Below are positions 16,110 through 27,100 of a DNA stretch of 46,303 bases, piece by piece. The position numbers and the translations under genes are program-made. How positions within the stretch are numbered: the stretch's first letter is position 1; each line of letters opens with the position of its first letter. Below the pieces are notes generated by a model that was given only the letters and a program-made list of their open reading frames with translations, was not told the origin of the DNA and did no database searches. Origin of the DNA: Akkermansiaceae bacterium (GTDB lineage: Bacteria > Verrucomicrobiota > Verrucomicrobiia > Verrucomicrobiales > Akkermansiaceae); assembly GCA_903878115.1 (NCBI GenBank), contig CAIRGO010000052.1, forward strand, positions 1 to 46,303, written 5' to 3'.

Positions 16110-17909
16110 CTACGGCGACGTCTCAAAGGTCCATTTTTTGGCATCTTTTCCTTTGTTCGCCTTAATTTCTAGACTCCGCAAGTCGGTAATGTCGTCAGTG
16201 ACTAATAACCGAATGTGAATGATATTCCCATCGGCCTGAATCGGAATCGCAATGGTTTGGAAATCTTCCGCAGCAGCGAGCGGGAGATGAGTGATTTGCT
16301 CAGGGAGAAAATCTTTCTGCCCATGGCAACGCCATGCGATGCTGATCTTTCCACCTTTTGCTGATCGCAATTGAACGTTTGCCGAGGCTGGGCCGCCGAT
16401 GTGAAGATCAGAAAACGCAATAAAAGGAGTTTGTTTGCCATCGGGAGTAATCTGCAATGAGCCATCTTTGACAAGTGTGCTGGCACCGCGCGCTAGCCAT
16501 GTATTTGTTGATGGAATTTCCTTGCTGACAGTTTTTTTGCGAGGATCGCTTGCAGAGCCGTCGCCAGAGTTGTTCATGTGGTTCTCATAAAAGATCTGGT
16601 CCGCTGCGACCAACGGACGTGGTAGGCCAGGCTCTGGCAATGTCGCATTCCACGCCATCAGTTTTTTGTCCAAATCAGCTGCGATCTCAGGAAACTCGGC
16701 GATCCGGTTTTTGCTCTCACCTTCGGGACTATTTATATCAAAAAGATAGCGCTCCTTCTTTCCGAGTAAAATGAGCTTCCATCGATCAGAACGCACGGCA
16801 GCCTGTGAGCGCCAACGCCAAAACAGCAAATCATGAGGATTACCGGTCTTTTCGCCTGTCATATAGGGCATCAAGTCCACACCATCGAGTGCGTCAGGAT
16901 GCGGTAATCCAGCGAGCTTCACCGCGGTCGCCGCGACGTCCAGATTGATCACTGGGGCTTCAAACACCTGCCCAGCTTTGATTTTTCCGGGCCATGCGGC
17001 AACAAAAGGTGTGCGAATTCCGCCATCGGTCAGCATGCCTTTTTCGCCTACCAATGGCAGGTTCAGAGAGCCGTCCCAGGCCCCTTGTTTCAACGGAGCA
17101 CCATTGTCACCGATGAAAATAATCAGCGTGTTTTTCTCAATTCCTTCCTCTTTAAGTTTGGCACGAATACGCCCCACCCCATCGTCCATCGCGGCAATCA
17201 TCGACAGCGCTTGCCGGCGCTCCTTAGGCGCATCAGTAGGTGTCTGCGAAAACCATGGCTCGGGCGATTCCAAAGGCACATGCGGTGCGAAAAATGCAAG
17301 ATACAGAAAAAAGGGATCACTCTGGTGACGATCGATGAATGAAATCGCAGCATCGGCTTGCCAGACACAGCGGAATCGCTTGTCAGTCAACACTTGCGGG
17401 GCATTCGCTAGCGGCTTGCCCTGCAAATCATGGGATGCCGAGAAGGAGTCCATCTGCCCTGTGTAGTATTCTTCAAAACCTTGCGTCCAAGGCTGGAACG
17501 AACCTGCGATTTTTTTCCCACCTTTCTCCGCTGGGGGCGCATCTAAATGCCACTTGCCGATTTGACAGGAAACATAGCCAGCAGGCTTCAATCGTTCTGC
17601 AATGGTTAACTCTTCATGCACCAGCGGCCCTAACGAGTTGTCTTCGAGCCCAAAACGTTGCTGATAACGACCCGTAAGTACTCCAGCGCGCGAAGGCACA
17701 CACTGCGGAGCGCTGACATAACCGTGCGAAAACCGAATGCCGTCCTTTGCCAACGCATCAAGATTCGGCGTTTTAACATCCATCACCGATCCCTGCACTC
17801 CAAGATCAGCCCAACCATGATCGTCGGAATAAATCAAAATGATGTTAGGTTTTGTCTCTGCAAAAAGCAAAGGGCAGAGAATGGGAAATAGGAGCAAAAA
17901 CTTCATCAT
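16110..17909 (-). CDS. Secreted sulfatase (arylsulfatase family, formylglycine type)
   Basis: The 599-residue product has a signal peptide (about 1-17) and an S1-type sulfatase domain (about 20-440). Seen directly are PNIILIYSDDHGWADLG with the metal-binding Asp pair, the CVPSRAGVLTGRY motif with Cys70 as the formylglycine site in CxPSR form, GKWHLD near 118 and FIGDNGAP near 266. Residues from about 470 form an extra beta-rich C-terminal domain (ISIAWRCHGQKDF, IRLLVTDDITDL) that may bind carbohydrate. The enzyme probably removes sulfate esters from polysaccharides in the periplasm or outside the cell. Activation needs a formylglycine-generating enzyme encoded elsewhere. It lies upstream of gspG on the same strand; whether it is secreted by that system is unknown. 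Confidence 0.93.
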   Translation of the reverse strand: MMKFLLLFPILCPLLFAETKPNIILIYSDDHGWADLGVQGSVMDVKTPNLDALAKDGIRFSHGYVSAPQCVPSRAGVLTGRYQQRFGLEDNSLGPLVHEELTIAERLKPAGYVSCQIGKWHLDAPPAEKGGKKIAGSFQPWTQGFEEYYTGQMDSFSASHDLQGKPLANAPQVLTDKRFRCVWQADAAISFIDRHQSDPFFLYLAFFAPHVPLESPEPWFSQTPTDAPKERRQALSMIAAMDDGVGRIRAKLKEEGIEKNTLIIFIGDNGAPLKQGAWDGSLNLPLVGEKGMLTDGGIRTPFVAAWPGKIKAGQVFEAPVINLDVAATAVKLAGLPHPDALDGVDLMPYMTGEKTGNPHDLLFWRWRSQAAVRSDRWKLILLGKKERYLFDINSPEGESKNRIAEFPEIAADLDKKLMAWNATLPEPGLPRPLVAADQIFYENHMNNSGDGSASDPRKKTVSKEIPSTNTWLARGASTLVKDGSLQITPDGKQTPFIAFSDLHIGGPASANVQLRSAKGGKISIAWRCHGQKDFLPEQITHLPLAAAEDFQTIAIPIQADGNIIHIRLLVTDDITDLRSLEIKANKGKDAKKWTFETSP

Positions 17910-17936
17910 GGCTCGAGTGGCATAAAGATACGAATG

Positions 17937-18089
17937 TCATCGTAAAAATGTATCACCCGAGAGCAAATCTGAGGTTGATTTGGCAGTCCTTGGCCGTGCG
18001 CCCAAGAGGACATCGGCTTTGAGTAGCTCGCCGAGTTCTACCGTTGGAATAGTTGGGGCATTTTCTCCAATTGACAGACCTCTTTCCAC
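17937..18089 (-). other. Short open frame, possible gene remnant
   Basis: A 50-codon frame from GTG 18087-18089 to TGA 17937-17939 reads with protein-like character (IPTVELGELLKADVLLGARP in its middle). It ends 27 bases before the sulfatase start on the same strand. I do not recognise it. It could be the 3' remnant of a lost gene, a leader peptide, or chance. Confidence 0.2.
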
Positions 18090-18149
18090 GTGCTAGAAAT
18101 GGCTCACACGCAGCGAGCAAAGATCAAAATGGAGCTATCTAACAAAAAT

Positions 18150-18674
18150 ATGAACAAGTTGGAAAGTTTGATCAATGCGATGAGCACTTGGAAATGGAAA
18201 CAAGTGCTCCCTCTGATCGGGGGTATTCTTTTCATTTCATTTGGATTGTATGAGGTATGGATTGCTTATAGTAGCAAAAACTGGAAAGAGGTTCCCGGCT
18301 ATATCACGGAATCTAGTTTGATTGAAAAAAAGCGCAGATACAGAAATCGAGTTTACCACGAACCGCATGTTGCATACGTTTATTTCGTAAATGGAGAACA
18401 ATTTTCTTCGGATCGCATCATCATCGGTGAATCGGCCTACGATACACTTGACGAAAGTTCGCATAGTCGTTCTTCCCGATGGCTTGAACAATTTCCCCGC
18501 GGCAAGGAGGTGACTGTATATGCAGACCCTGATGACCCTAGACAAAGCGTATTGGTCAGAGGAATGCAGCAAGTTTCTTTTTTCAAAGTCTACTTGGGAC
18601 TAGCATGTTTCGTTGTGTTTGCCATCTCGATTCATCCGTTTTTTAGAAAAGATGAATCTACTCAATCTTTTTGA
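18150..18674 (+). CDS. DUF3592 family membrane protein
   Basis: The product (about 174 residues from the chosen ATG) has two membrane helices, about residues 18-38 (LPLIGGILFISFGLYEVW) and near the C-terminus (VYLGLACFVVFAISIHPFF). Between them is a beta-rich loop beginning SKNWKEVPGYITESSL and containing YVYFVNGEQFSSDRI and VTVYADPDDPRQSVLVRG. That loop is the hallmark of DUF3592 proteins, whose function is unknown. Starts at 18090 and 18129 are also in frame; 18150 is preferred because it precedes the first conserved region and has an A-rich leader like other genes here. The gene is transcribed toward a decayed patch and its end overlaps a small opposite-strand frame. Confidence 0.87.
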   Translation: MNKLESLINAMSTWKWKQVLPLIGGILFISFGLYEVWIAYSSKNWKEVPGYITESSLIEKKRRYRNRVYHEPHVAYVYFVNGEQFSSDRIIIGESAYDTLDESSHSRSSRWLEQFPRGKEVTVYADPDDPRQSVLVRGMQQVSFFKVYLGLACFVVFAISIHPFFRKDESTQSF

Positions 18675-18790
18675 ACACGCTCAATTTGGTAATGTGAAGT
18701 TTCTTCTGTAAAAAAGCGAACAGCACCCTTCAAAGTGGTTGCGGTGTCCGTTGTGCTGATGTGCTCGTTTGAGGCAGATGCTTCTGACAT
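18662..18790 (-). other. Small open frame of 42 codons, unrecognised
   Basis: ATG 18788-18790 to TGA 18662-18664 encodes a Ser/Thr/Glu-rich peptide (MSEASASNEHISTTD, then TLKGAVRFFTEETSHYQIER). Its first half shares bases, in another frame of the same strand, with the transposase relic. Its end overlaps the DUF3592 gene by 13 bases. It could be real or chance; there is no Shine-Dalgarno sequence, but that is normal here. Confidence 0.25.
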
Positions 18791-18890
18791 AGTCCATGCG
18801 TTTTAGTTTCATGTGTTCGAAGATGCGCCCTACTCTTACTCTGATGCGGCGGTTTCGAGATTTCCGCGGGTAAGAATTGACATACTTGCT
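18730..18890 (-). pseudogene. C-terminal relic of an IS5-type transposase
   Basis: One minus-strand frame reads KSRNRRIRVRVGRIFEHMK ... MDYVRSICLKRAHQHNGHRN. This follows the spacing of the C-terminus of DDE transposases of the IS5 group, where R(V/C)RVEHxFG, about ten residues, RSIGxxRA and xxxxGLxN occur. The catalytic Glu region and everything upstream are missing, the G of VEHxFG is replaced, and the usual NLVYNxxR ending is lost. It lies 20 bases before the rsmB start on the opposite strand. No terminal inverted repeats were found. The similarity is judged by eye. Confidence 0.45.
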
Positions 18891-18911
18891 TGAATACGTT
18901 GTTCTAGCGCC

Positions 18912-20141
18912 GTGCCAGCAAAACATAACATACGCCGAGCAGCTCATGCGGCGTTGCATTCGTGGGGAAATGGCCACGACTATGCAGAAACTCTAGTCGA
19001 ACGTCATGCTCAGCGCTACCAGCTTTCCTCACCTGATCGCAATCTACTGCATGCCATCATTTTTGGCGTGCTACGCAATCGCCGACTACTTGATCATTTC
19101 ATCAGCAAACTCCGGCAAGGAAAACTCGATCACGATGCACGTGATCTGCTCCGCATTGGACTTTTTCAAATCCTCATCCTCAACATCGCCGATCACGCCG
19201 CTGTGAATGAAACGGTCGAAGCCGGCAAAGCCAATATCCGCGGCTTGATCAATGCTGTCCTGCGTCGCGCCACAGGACAACGCGGTCAATTGTTAGAAAA
19301 AATCGCTGAGCTATCGCCGCAAGAGCAATTGTCTCATCCCGACTGGCTATTCAAACGTTGGCGCAAGCATTACGGTGCTGATAACGCGATTGCATTGATG
19401 CAATGGAATCAAGAACCAGCCGAAAACTACGCGCGTTACAATCCGCTGTGCAATGAACCATGCGAGTTAGAAAACGAACTCGAAGGAGTGCCTGGATTCT
19501 ATCCGATCGAAGGCCCCATTCCGATGCCATTGATTCGCCGTGGAGTGATCTACATACAAGACCCTGCAACGCGCCATTGTGTTGAAATGTTAGCCCCGCA
19601 ACCAGGGGAAACCGTGCTCGATGCCTGCGCCGCGCCCGGAGGAAAAGCCGCGCTGATCGCTGTAGCGATGGAAAACAAAGGATTATTGATCGCAACCGAT
19701 TCGAACGAAAAACGCTTGCCACGTCTCGAAGAAAATCTCACCCGCTTGCACATCACCTGTGCGAAAATTTCCCAACACGATTGGTTGCAACCAGCACCAC
19801 CTGAATGGCATGAATTTTTTGATGCCATTTTACTCGATGTCCCCTGCTCCAATACCGGAGTGCTGCGGCGTCGCATCGACGCGCGTTGGCGTTTACTCCC
19901 TAACGATATCGAAGCACTATTGCCGATTCAGACCAGCATTCTTACCAATGCGCTTGCCTGCCTCAAGCCCGGTGGCCGCATCGTTTATTCCACGTGTTCT
20001 CTCGAACCAGAAGAAAACATCGACCTCGTAAAAGCATTTGTCGCCGCCCATCCAGAAGTGAAACTCATCGCCCACAAACAGATTACGCCGTTCAAAGATC
20101 AAAGTGATGGTGCTTTCTGCGCGCTGATTCGCAAAGATTAA
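18912..20141 (+). CDS. rsmB: 16S rRNA (cytosine-C5) methyltransferase, RsmB/Sun family
   Basis: The 409-residue product has an N-terminal NusB-like RNA-binding domain (about 1-130, with AIIFGVLRNRRLLDHFI and GLINAVLRR) and a C-terminal Rossmann methyltransferase domain. Seen directly are the SAM-binding VLDACAAPGGKAALIA (near 236), the DVPCSNTGVLRRR motif with the releasing Cys (near 309) and YSTCSLEPEENIDLV with the catalytic Cys (near 361). The order and length (409 against about 429 in Escherichia coli) fit RsmB, which methylates C967 of 16S rRNA, rather than RsmF. The start used is GTG at 18912. It is convergent with the propeller gene, with four bases between stops. No def or fmt partner lies beside it. 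Confidence 0.94.
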   Translation: MPAKHNIRRAAHAALHSWGNGHDYAETLVERHAQRYQLSSPDRNLLHAIIFGVLRNRRLLDHFISKLRQGKLDHDARDLLRIGLFQILILNIADHAAVNETVEAGKANIRGLINAVLRRATGQRGQLLEKIAELSPQEQLSHPDWLFKRWRKHYGADNAIALMQWNQEPAENYARYNPLCNEPCELENELEGVPGFYPIEGPIPMPLIRRGVIYIQDPATRHCVEMLAPQPGETVLDACAAPGGKAALIAVAMENKGLLIATDSNEKRLPRLEENLTRLHITCAKISQHDWLQPAPPEWHEFFDAILLDVPCSNTGVLRRRIDARWRLLPNDIEALLPIQTSILTNALACLKPGGRIVYSTCSLEPEENIDLVKAFVAAHPEVKLIAHKQITPFKDQSDGAFCALIRKD

Positions 20142-20145
20142 CAGC

Positions 20146-21060
20146 TTAATCTTTCACCACCGCCACCGCCGTTGAGTTGCCAAGGAAATCAAAGTTTTTG
20201 TAGGACCAAACAACTTTTTTATCTGGTGACACTTCGATCACTTGTGGATTCTGTGGACCTGCATGGCAATTGATAAAACGCGTATTGCCATTCGCTAAAC
20301 GCTTCACTCCACACACCCAAGCTAGGGTGATTCCCTCGAGGTCTTTTTGATGAATTTCCCACACGATTTTTTTCTCAGGAGTGACTTCTAAGACGGAGTG
20401 TCCATTGCCAGCACCGATTAATGTGTTGCCATTTTTCAGGCGTTCCACCCCGAAAACACGATTGCCAAATCCGTCCGGACCATGGCCATTTTTCTGGGCT
20501 TGATCATAAAGTGGAATGGCATATTCCCAAACGACTTTGCCTTCAGCATCGTATTCTCTCACGCAGCCATCATTTTCGTGCGCGACAAGGTAGTGGTCAT
20601 TGGCCAATTTTCGCACCATGCGCGTATCGCTGTGAGCACTAGGAGATTTCACCTGCAGGGCGATTTGTTTTTTGATCACATTATTTGCATCCACTTCGAT
20701 GATTCTCGCGCTGCCAGATTCCGCGATCATCGTGTCGCCATTCGCCAATCTCTGAAAGGCGTGAATCTCGACTCTCCTATTTTTGTTCGATGGTTCAGCG
20801 CGGGCATCGTATTGCCAAACCACAGTCTGCTCTTGATTCGGCGTCATCTCAATGACATTCCACGCGTCCGTTTGCATCAGCACGTTACCGTTTTCCAACA
20901 CCTGCAGATCATGAATATTTTTCACCTTGGTTTTCCAAGTCACCTCGCCTTTGTCATTGAGATGAACGAGATTTCCCTTTTCCATATCAGCGATAAACAT
21001 ATCACGGGCATGGAGAAAATTTGTTAAACCAAAGGCGAATAGCAGCGTAAGTATTTTCAT
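20146..21060 (-). CDS. Secreted beta-propeller protein (PQQ/ASST-like repeats)
   Basis: The 304-residue product has a signal peptide (about 1-18) and then five or six repeats of about 45-50 residues, each with a (R)LxNGNTL or LENGNVL-type strand followed by a V(V)WE or VTWK strand. Examples are VLENGNVLMQTDA, QRLANGDTMIAESG, ERLKNGNTLIGAGNG and KRLANGNTRFINC, with VVWQYD, VVWEY, IVWEIH and VVWSYK between. This is a PQQ-like or arylsulfotransferase-like propeller of the kind common in Verrucomicrobiota and Planctomycetota. No catalytic residue pattern is evident, so a binding or scaffold role is as likely as enzymatic activity. It lies 49 bases after the giant membrane protein gene on the same strand and may be its last co-transcribed partner. 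Confidence 0.85.
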   Translation of the reverse strand: MKILTLLFAFGLTNFLHARDMFIADMEKGNLVHLNDKGEVTWKTKVKNIHDLQVLENGNVLMQTDAWNVIEMTPNQEQTVVWQYDARAEPSNKNRRVEIHAFQRLANGDTMIAESGSARIIEVDANNVIKKQIALQVKSPSAHSDTRMVRKLANDHYLVAHENDGCVREYDAEGKVVWEYAIPLYDQAQKNGHGPDGFGNRVFGVERLKNGNTLIGAGNGHSVLEVTPEKKIVWEIHQKDLEGITLAWVCGVKRLANGNTRFINCHAGPQNPQVIEVSPDKKVVWSYKNFDFLGNSTAVAVVKD

Positions 21061-21109
21061 AGTGTAACACTTACGCTTGCCGTAGCGATAATATTACAGA
21101 TGTTTATTC

Positions 21110-24100
21110 TTATCCATGGCGGACACATTTTTTCCATAGTAATGTGCTAAAGAGCGCCAGCAATCCACAGAGTAAATAAGGAATCCATACAAACCCCATG
21201 TGATTGCGTTGCATGTCCAGATCAATTACCAATGGTTTTGCCCCATCCACTTGCACACTGCGCCCAAACGTCAGCACTGAACCACGTTCTGGCACATTCA
21301 CCTCCAACGACGAAGGCACTGGTTCTGCCGCCAATTGTTGTGTAACGATGCGATTGGCAATGGCTTTTAGCGCCGCATTTTCATCAGCAGAATTGCCTTC
21401 GAGAAATCGATCAAATTGTTTCGGGTCATAATTAGATTGTCCTTTCAGCACTGGATTCACCGTGGCGGCTTGCTCCATTTGTTCGTTATTGGCAATCCCT
21501 TCGGCACGATTATCAAGCATCAGTTTTTGACGTCGCGTATTTAATCCCAAAACCGCTTGCTGGGTTTTCAGTTCTCGTAATTGCACCCGAGCATCTTCAT
21601 TGGATGCTTGGTCGAGCATGTTATTACGAGCTGCATTTCCGAGTGCCATGCTGGCTTTTTCCTGATCACCTTGCACGATCCAATCATTCGCTTGATCCAG
21701 TAACGCAACCGCACTTGCGGATGATGAGGCTCGTTGATTGCTGACAAATGATTGGTAGTCTTCTAACTGAAAACGACCAACAACCGCTTGATTTTTGAGA
21801 TCAAAATCACCGCGATGATCTTTTAACTTCCACCCATCAGGAACCAAGATCCGCCACGTGAGATTTTCCATGGGGATATTTAACGAAGGGCCTTCGACAT
21901 GAAAATTTTTACCCGCAGAACTCGAATACACAAAACGAATGATTGCGGGCTCATCGGCAATCGGTGAAGGAAAAGCATAGAACAACCAATCATCCACTTC
22001 TCGCACCAATGCCGCGCCTTCATCATTTACTAGAACGTTATACAACGAGGAATTAGCTGGCAAACGTAGTCGGATGGTGCCCTTCTCGGCAACTTCTACA
22101 CGCAACACCACAGCGGTCAGTATCGCGCCAGTGGGAGAAATAAGACTTGTCAAAGAACCTTGGGCCACCCGCATTTTTTGGACATCGGCTAAGTCATGAC
22201 GTTGCAAGGTGATCAACAAGGGTGTTTTGCCATCAGTCACTTTAAACGTGAGAGCAGGCGCCGTTTGGCTGCGCAATTTTGGCATGCTGGATTGAATCAC
22301 CGACCAATCACTCATTTGCCAACCTTCGGGCAGTTCTTTTGCCACAGCAAGCTCAAGACGTCCCGCGGAGCGAACAGTGACGTAGTATGCTACTTGTCGA
22401 GTTTTCTCTAACAATATCGGTGTGATTTTCTCGCTAGACTCATCGCTCAATTGTTGTTGAAACTCAATATCCACTTGAGTCGTAGCAGAAATACCTTTTT
22501 GAAAACGAATTTCCCATACATCCTTTTCGCCTGCCACCTTTATAAAATCTGCTAATTCCTTGCCACTAGCTCGAATGGTCGCAGCTGCTTGATCACTGAG
22601 ACCAGGGATGCGCACACGCATCGATTTCAGCGAGGCATTTTCTACCTGATAGATCACGCTTGCTTTGGTGGTCATTTGCCCTTCGCGCATGACAGCATCA
22701 TGCAATACCTGTGCGGTCACCCATGGCTCTAACGGATCAATCAATAAATCGAGCTGCCAATCACGTTGCAACAGGCGAAACACTAAAGCACCAGCTTTAC
22801 CTGCATCATTTTTCTGACGTGCCGAAACATCAAACAACTCGCGATGATCCATCGGTGATACGTGATCTCGCGCCACCACCCCGATGCGCATGCCACGCTC
22901 TGGAACGATTGTCATGATCCCTGATTCACGAGTCGTATCGCGAATCACGATGCGCGGAGCAGGCCATTTCTTTTTCTGACCTGTGCCAGCTCCGGTAAAT
23001 GTTAGATGATACAACTGCGCGCCTATAGTACGTCCGGTGAGATGAAGAGTCATCAGACGTTTCCCTGCAGAATTACTCTCGGTCCAATGGCTCAGCGAAT
23101 CACCGGAAGCGCTCTCCACTTCTAGACCTTCTGGAATCTCCAGTTGCAAACGAAAAATGCCTGCTCGGGTGATTAGCACATTGACATCAGCGGCGAGTAA
23201 AACGCGATCATCTGCGAGAGTCAGTAGTTGCCAGGTATCAGTACGCATTTCTGGCGCAACGGCTGCCACACGAATCTTCGCAGAAGCCAGCGGAGCGCCA
23301 AACCGATAGACTTGTTGCAAATGAGTCAACGCATGACCCGCTTTATCTCGCGACAATAATGTTTGATCAAAATCTTCTGGATTGATCGTCGAAAGACCTT
23401 CGGTCTCTACTTTTTCGAGCTGTGAATCTTCGCCAAAGGCGAGTGCCATCATGCCGACTTCTCCCGCATTTCCCATGACACGCAGTGGTTCCAAGTTCAC
23501 GTCAACTGGCAATACCGCCGATCCGCGCTGGGTATCAACCGTAAAGGAAAACGCCTGATCTTGTGCTGGTTCGATCGCCACGCGAAGTTCTAATTTCTCA
23601 GGATCGAAGCGCCATACTCCCGTGGGACCATCACTCACATCGCTCACCGTGAAACCTTTTGGCACGCGCAATACTAGTTCGCTGATACGACCTTGCGTAG
23701 GCCGAATTTGCATCTTATGGCGACCGTTCACCACGCCGGGAAGTGGCGTCATGAGTTGCGCAGACTCGACGAAAAAGACTGGTTTTTCCGTGGCCACATC
23801 GCGCTGTTTTGCACGGGGCATGATTTGCACTTGAGCCATCGGACGCAACACCATGATCGCCCCACTTTGCTTATCGCTTAAGCCATCTAACAACTGCACA
23901 TGAGCCGCCGCAGGAGAATCAAACTCCCATCCGCCTTGATCCCATCGCAACGTGAGTTGTCGCATCGCCGCCGCAGATCCTGGCAAAATCCATGGTTGTT
24001 GTGGATTTTCCAATGGCATTTCGATCATTGCTTTTGCGGTAAAAAGCCCAGCATTTTTTGCAAGCAACACATAAACATATTGCTCGCCCATTTTTTCACT

Positions 24101-27100
24101 CACTACTTGCAACCCATCACTGGTAAATTCACCTAAGACTGCTGGCGCTTGAAGAAATCGAAAACGATCCCCCGCTTCCGCACGCAGCACAATATCGATC
24201 GAGCCATAGAGGCGATTTTCTTTTATGCTGCAATCATAGGTCATGCTTGAAATCGTTTTCACTCCGAAATCATCTGCCGCATTCGCGCGATGCCAAGCCG
24301 ATGAGCAGAAAAAGAACGCAACAGCGAACAGCGGCGCGACAGCATTCACCACAGGGGGCGATTTTTTTCTGAAAGCAGTGACATATTTCGCCAATAAATG
24401 AATGACTAGCGATGCTGAGACTACTAAGAAAAACAACCCAACATTGCCACGAATCGAAAGCATGCCGATGCTCAAAAGTAATGCACCGCCACCTAACCAC
24501 CAACGATCTTTTTTCATAAAACCGTAGCCAAGTGCGGCAAATCCTGCACACACACCGATCCACACAGCCAGACCTGCTTTGGCGAATTCAGGCGAAACAT
24601 TATCTAACACAATCGACATTTCCGAGCCAATACCGACCACAGGTGCCACGTAATTGATCACCGATGATTGCTGACGATACGAATCAAGACTCATCATAAA
24701 CATCAATAGCGATGCGACTAATACTAACAAAATCGCTAGTGTTTTCAAACGATTTTTGAACAGCATTACAAGCACTACAATCAGCACTGAGACATAAATT
24801 AGCGAAATCATCGGGCGGTGTGAGAGCCATTCAATTCCATTTTCTAACATCACCTCCCGCACCATTTCGACAGTTCCGCCACGAGGGACTAACTGCCTGC
24901 CTTCATCACCGACCACCGTCCACTCGCCCATCACCGCAGGTGCAAATAATATCGGTGCCGCAACCTTTACATGCGCCGCTTGCGATGACTGCACGCCATA
25001 ACGAATGGCAATCTCCACGGCTTGATTGAGATCATGTTTCATGGGCAACGGAACAATCACATCACCCTGATCAGTGCGCGGATTGGCAGTCACTTGATTT
25101 ACTTTTGTTTCTAACAAAATGGCACCCGCCGGCAACTTCATGCGCAAGGAATCACGGTGTTTTGATTTCACGAAAAATCGAGCATCAGTGACAACCTGAC
25201 CATCGCGCGAAACATGGCTATTCAACTTGATAAAATCCACCACCTGCTCAACCGTTTCCCCTGCCTTAAACCATGTCAAATTCATGACTATCGAAAAATC
25301 TCGCGCCGTATATTCCCACGTTGCCAAAGTTGGAGCAGAACTAAGCATGCGATACTCCGTGGGCAATTCGTTCACTTGCAAGGGCAACACAGGGCCTTCC
25401 GTTTTGTTGATATCTACTTTCACTTGCAATGGGCTAACCACTTGGATGAAACCGCGTTCGCTCTGCACGTTGAGCGGGCGAATCTCACCAGGGGCAATCG
25501 CTCCACCTGCGGCTTCCATCGCTTGTTCAAAAGTAACCAGCACGGTTCCCGAACCTAGCAATGGACTGGCGAGCGGCACTACTAACACATCGTCATCCTT
25601 GCGCCAATCGTGACCGATGTTTTGCCCGGTGACATCGATATTGCCAATGCCTTTTGGCACTTGAATACGCCATTCGCTGGCAGGCGCGCCGACCACGAAA
25701 TAATTAATCAGCACACTTCCAAAGACGGCCCCTTCTTTGACCGAATAGAGGTGAAACACATCTGCGACAATGCTTTGCCCCAGTGCTTCGGCCGTGACCT
25801 TAGCACTCCACTCAGAATCACGCAGTCGATACGCTTGTTGCAGGCCAATGATTCGTGGAGTAAAAGAATTCAAAGGGATTTCTGTGAGATTTTTTTTCTC
25901 TCCGCTTACCAAACGATAGCCCGATGCTGCGACCACGCCGATGTTGCCACGTCGAGATTTTGCCATCGGAAAATTCAATGCTGGCAGCACCCATTCACCT
26001 GCTTTTGCTGGTTCATTTTTTTCCAATCGCAAGCTAATCAATTGACGATTCAACACCGCTTTTGCGAAGAGAATTTTTAGACGTTTGTATCCCTTCACCG
26101 CTTCGGTGGCCAAGGTATAATCAGCCACGGCAGCACCAGTCACCGAAACCACCGCATAGTCAGATGGCACTTCCATTTCCCACTCACGCAATGGAGCCTC
26201 ACGAATATCTAACTCGAGATCGGTAGTGATTTTGCGATCCGTTTCGGCAAGCTCATAGATGGTCGTTTCAGTTACTGTTGTCTCAGGCAATACGTGATCG
26301 GCGTTGACTTGATAGGAATAGTCTTCTGCCGGAAAACGAAAAACAAATGCTTGGCGCAATTCGGCATCAGCGATGGGAAATTGCTCGGGAGCCAATTGAA
26401 TCAATGCTTTTGGCTCAGAAACTTCAATTTTTACCGCGCCTTCATTGGCGACGCGCAACCAACCACTGTGACGCAACGATCCTTGAGGTGAGAGACGCAT
26501 CACCGTTGTTTTCACAGGAAAATCACCAAGCGGTGCCTGTGTTTCGACGATGATCCTGCCAGCCCCTTCCCATGGTCGATTCAACTGCAAGGCCAAGGTT
26601 TTTTTGCCATCATTCTCGCTTACATTCCATCCAAGAATGTGTTCGCCCGTTACTGATAAAATTTCTCCTGGACCAGTAATCGTTAGATTGACCGCCGATA
26701 GTTTTCCTTGCAACACCCGAAAATCAATCATCGATGCTTGGCGGACTAGACCACTGCCGATGCGCACATCAGAAACTTCCGAACTGGAAAAAAATAAAGC
26801 ACCGTCTGCAATCTCTCGGCCATCACGCCAGGCGACTGCCGCATGACCATCGGCTGGTAAAAATCCTTTGATTGCAGTGGCATCAATCACTGGCACTACA
26901 GCTTGCGCTTCATCAAACTCCACCGATTTTGTTAGACCTTGCAACCAAAGCGGTACCACAATGCCGGCGGGTAAGTTGAAATCAATGATTTTCCAATCGC
27001 CATTGCGGGATATCGGCACATCAAAGAGAATTTCTAACGGAATATTCCCCACTCGATCGGCGATCAAATCATACACATATCCCTCACCTACAGCACGGAG

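Noticed and set aside
18681-18977. A 98-codon minus-strand gene as one intact protein
   Set aside because: Only its middle resembles a transposase; both ends are unrelated sequence, one of them antisense to the start of rsmB. It is treated as a relic.
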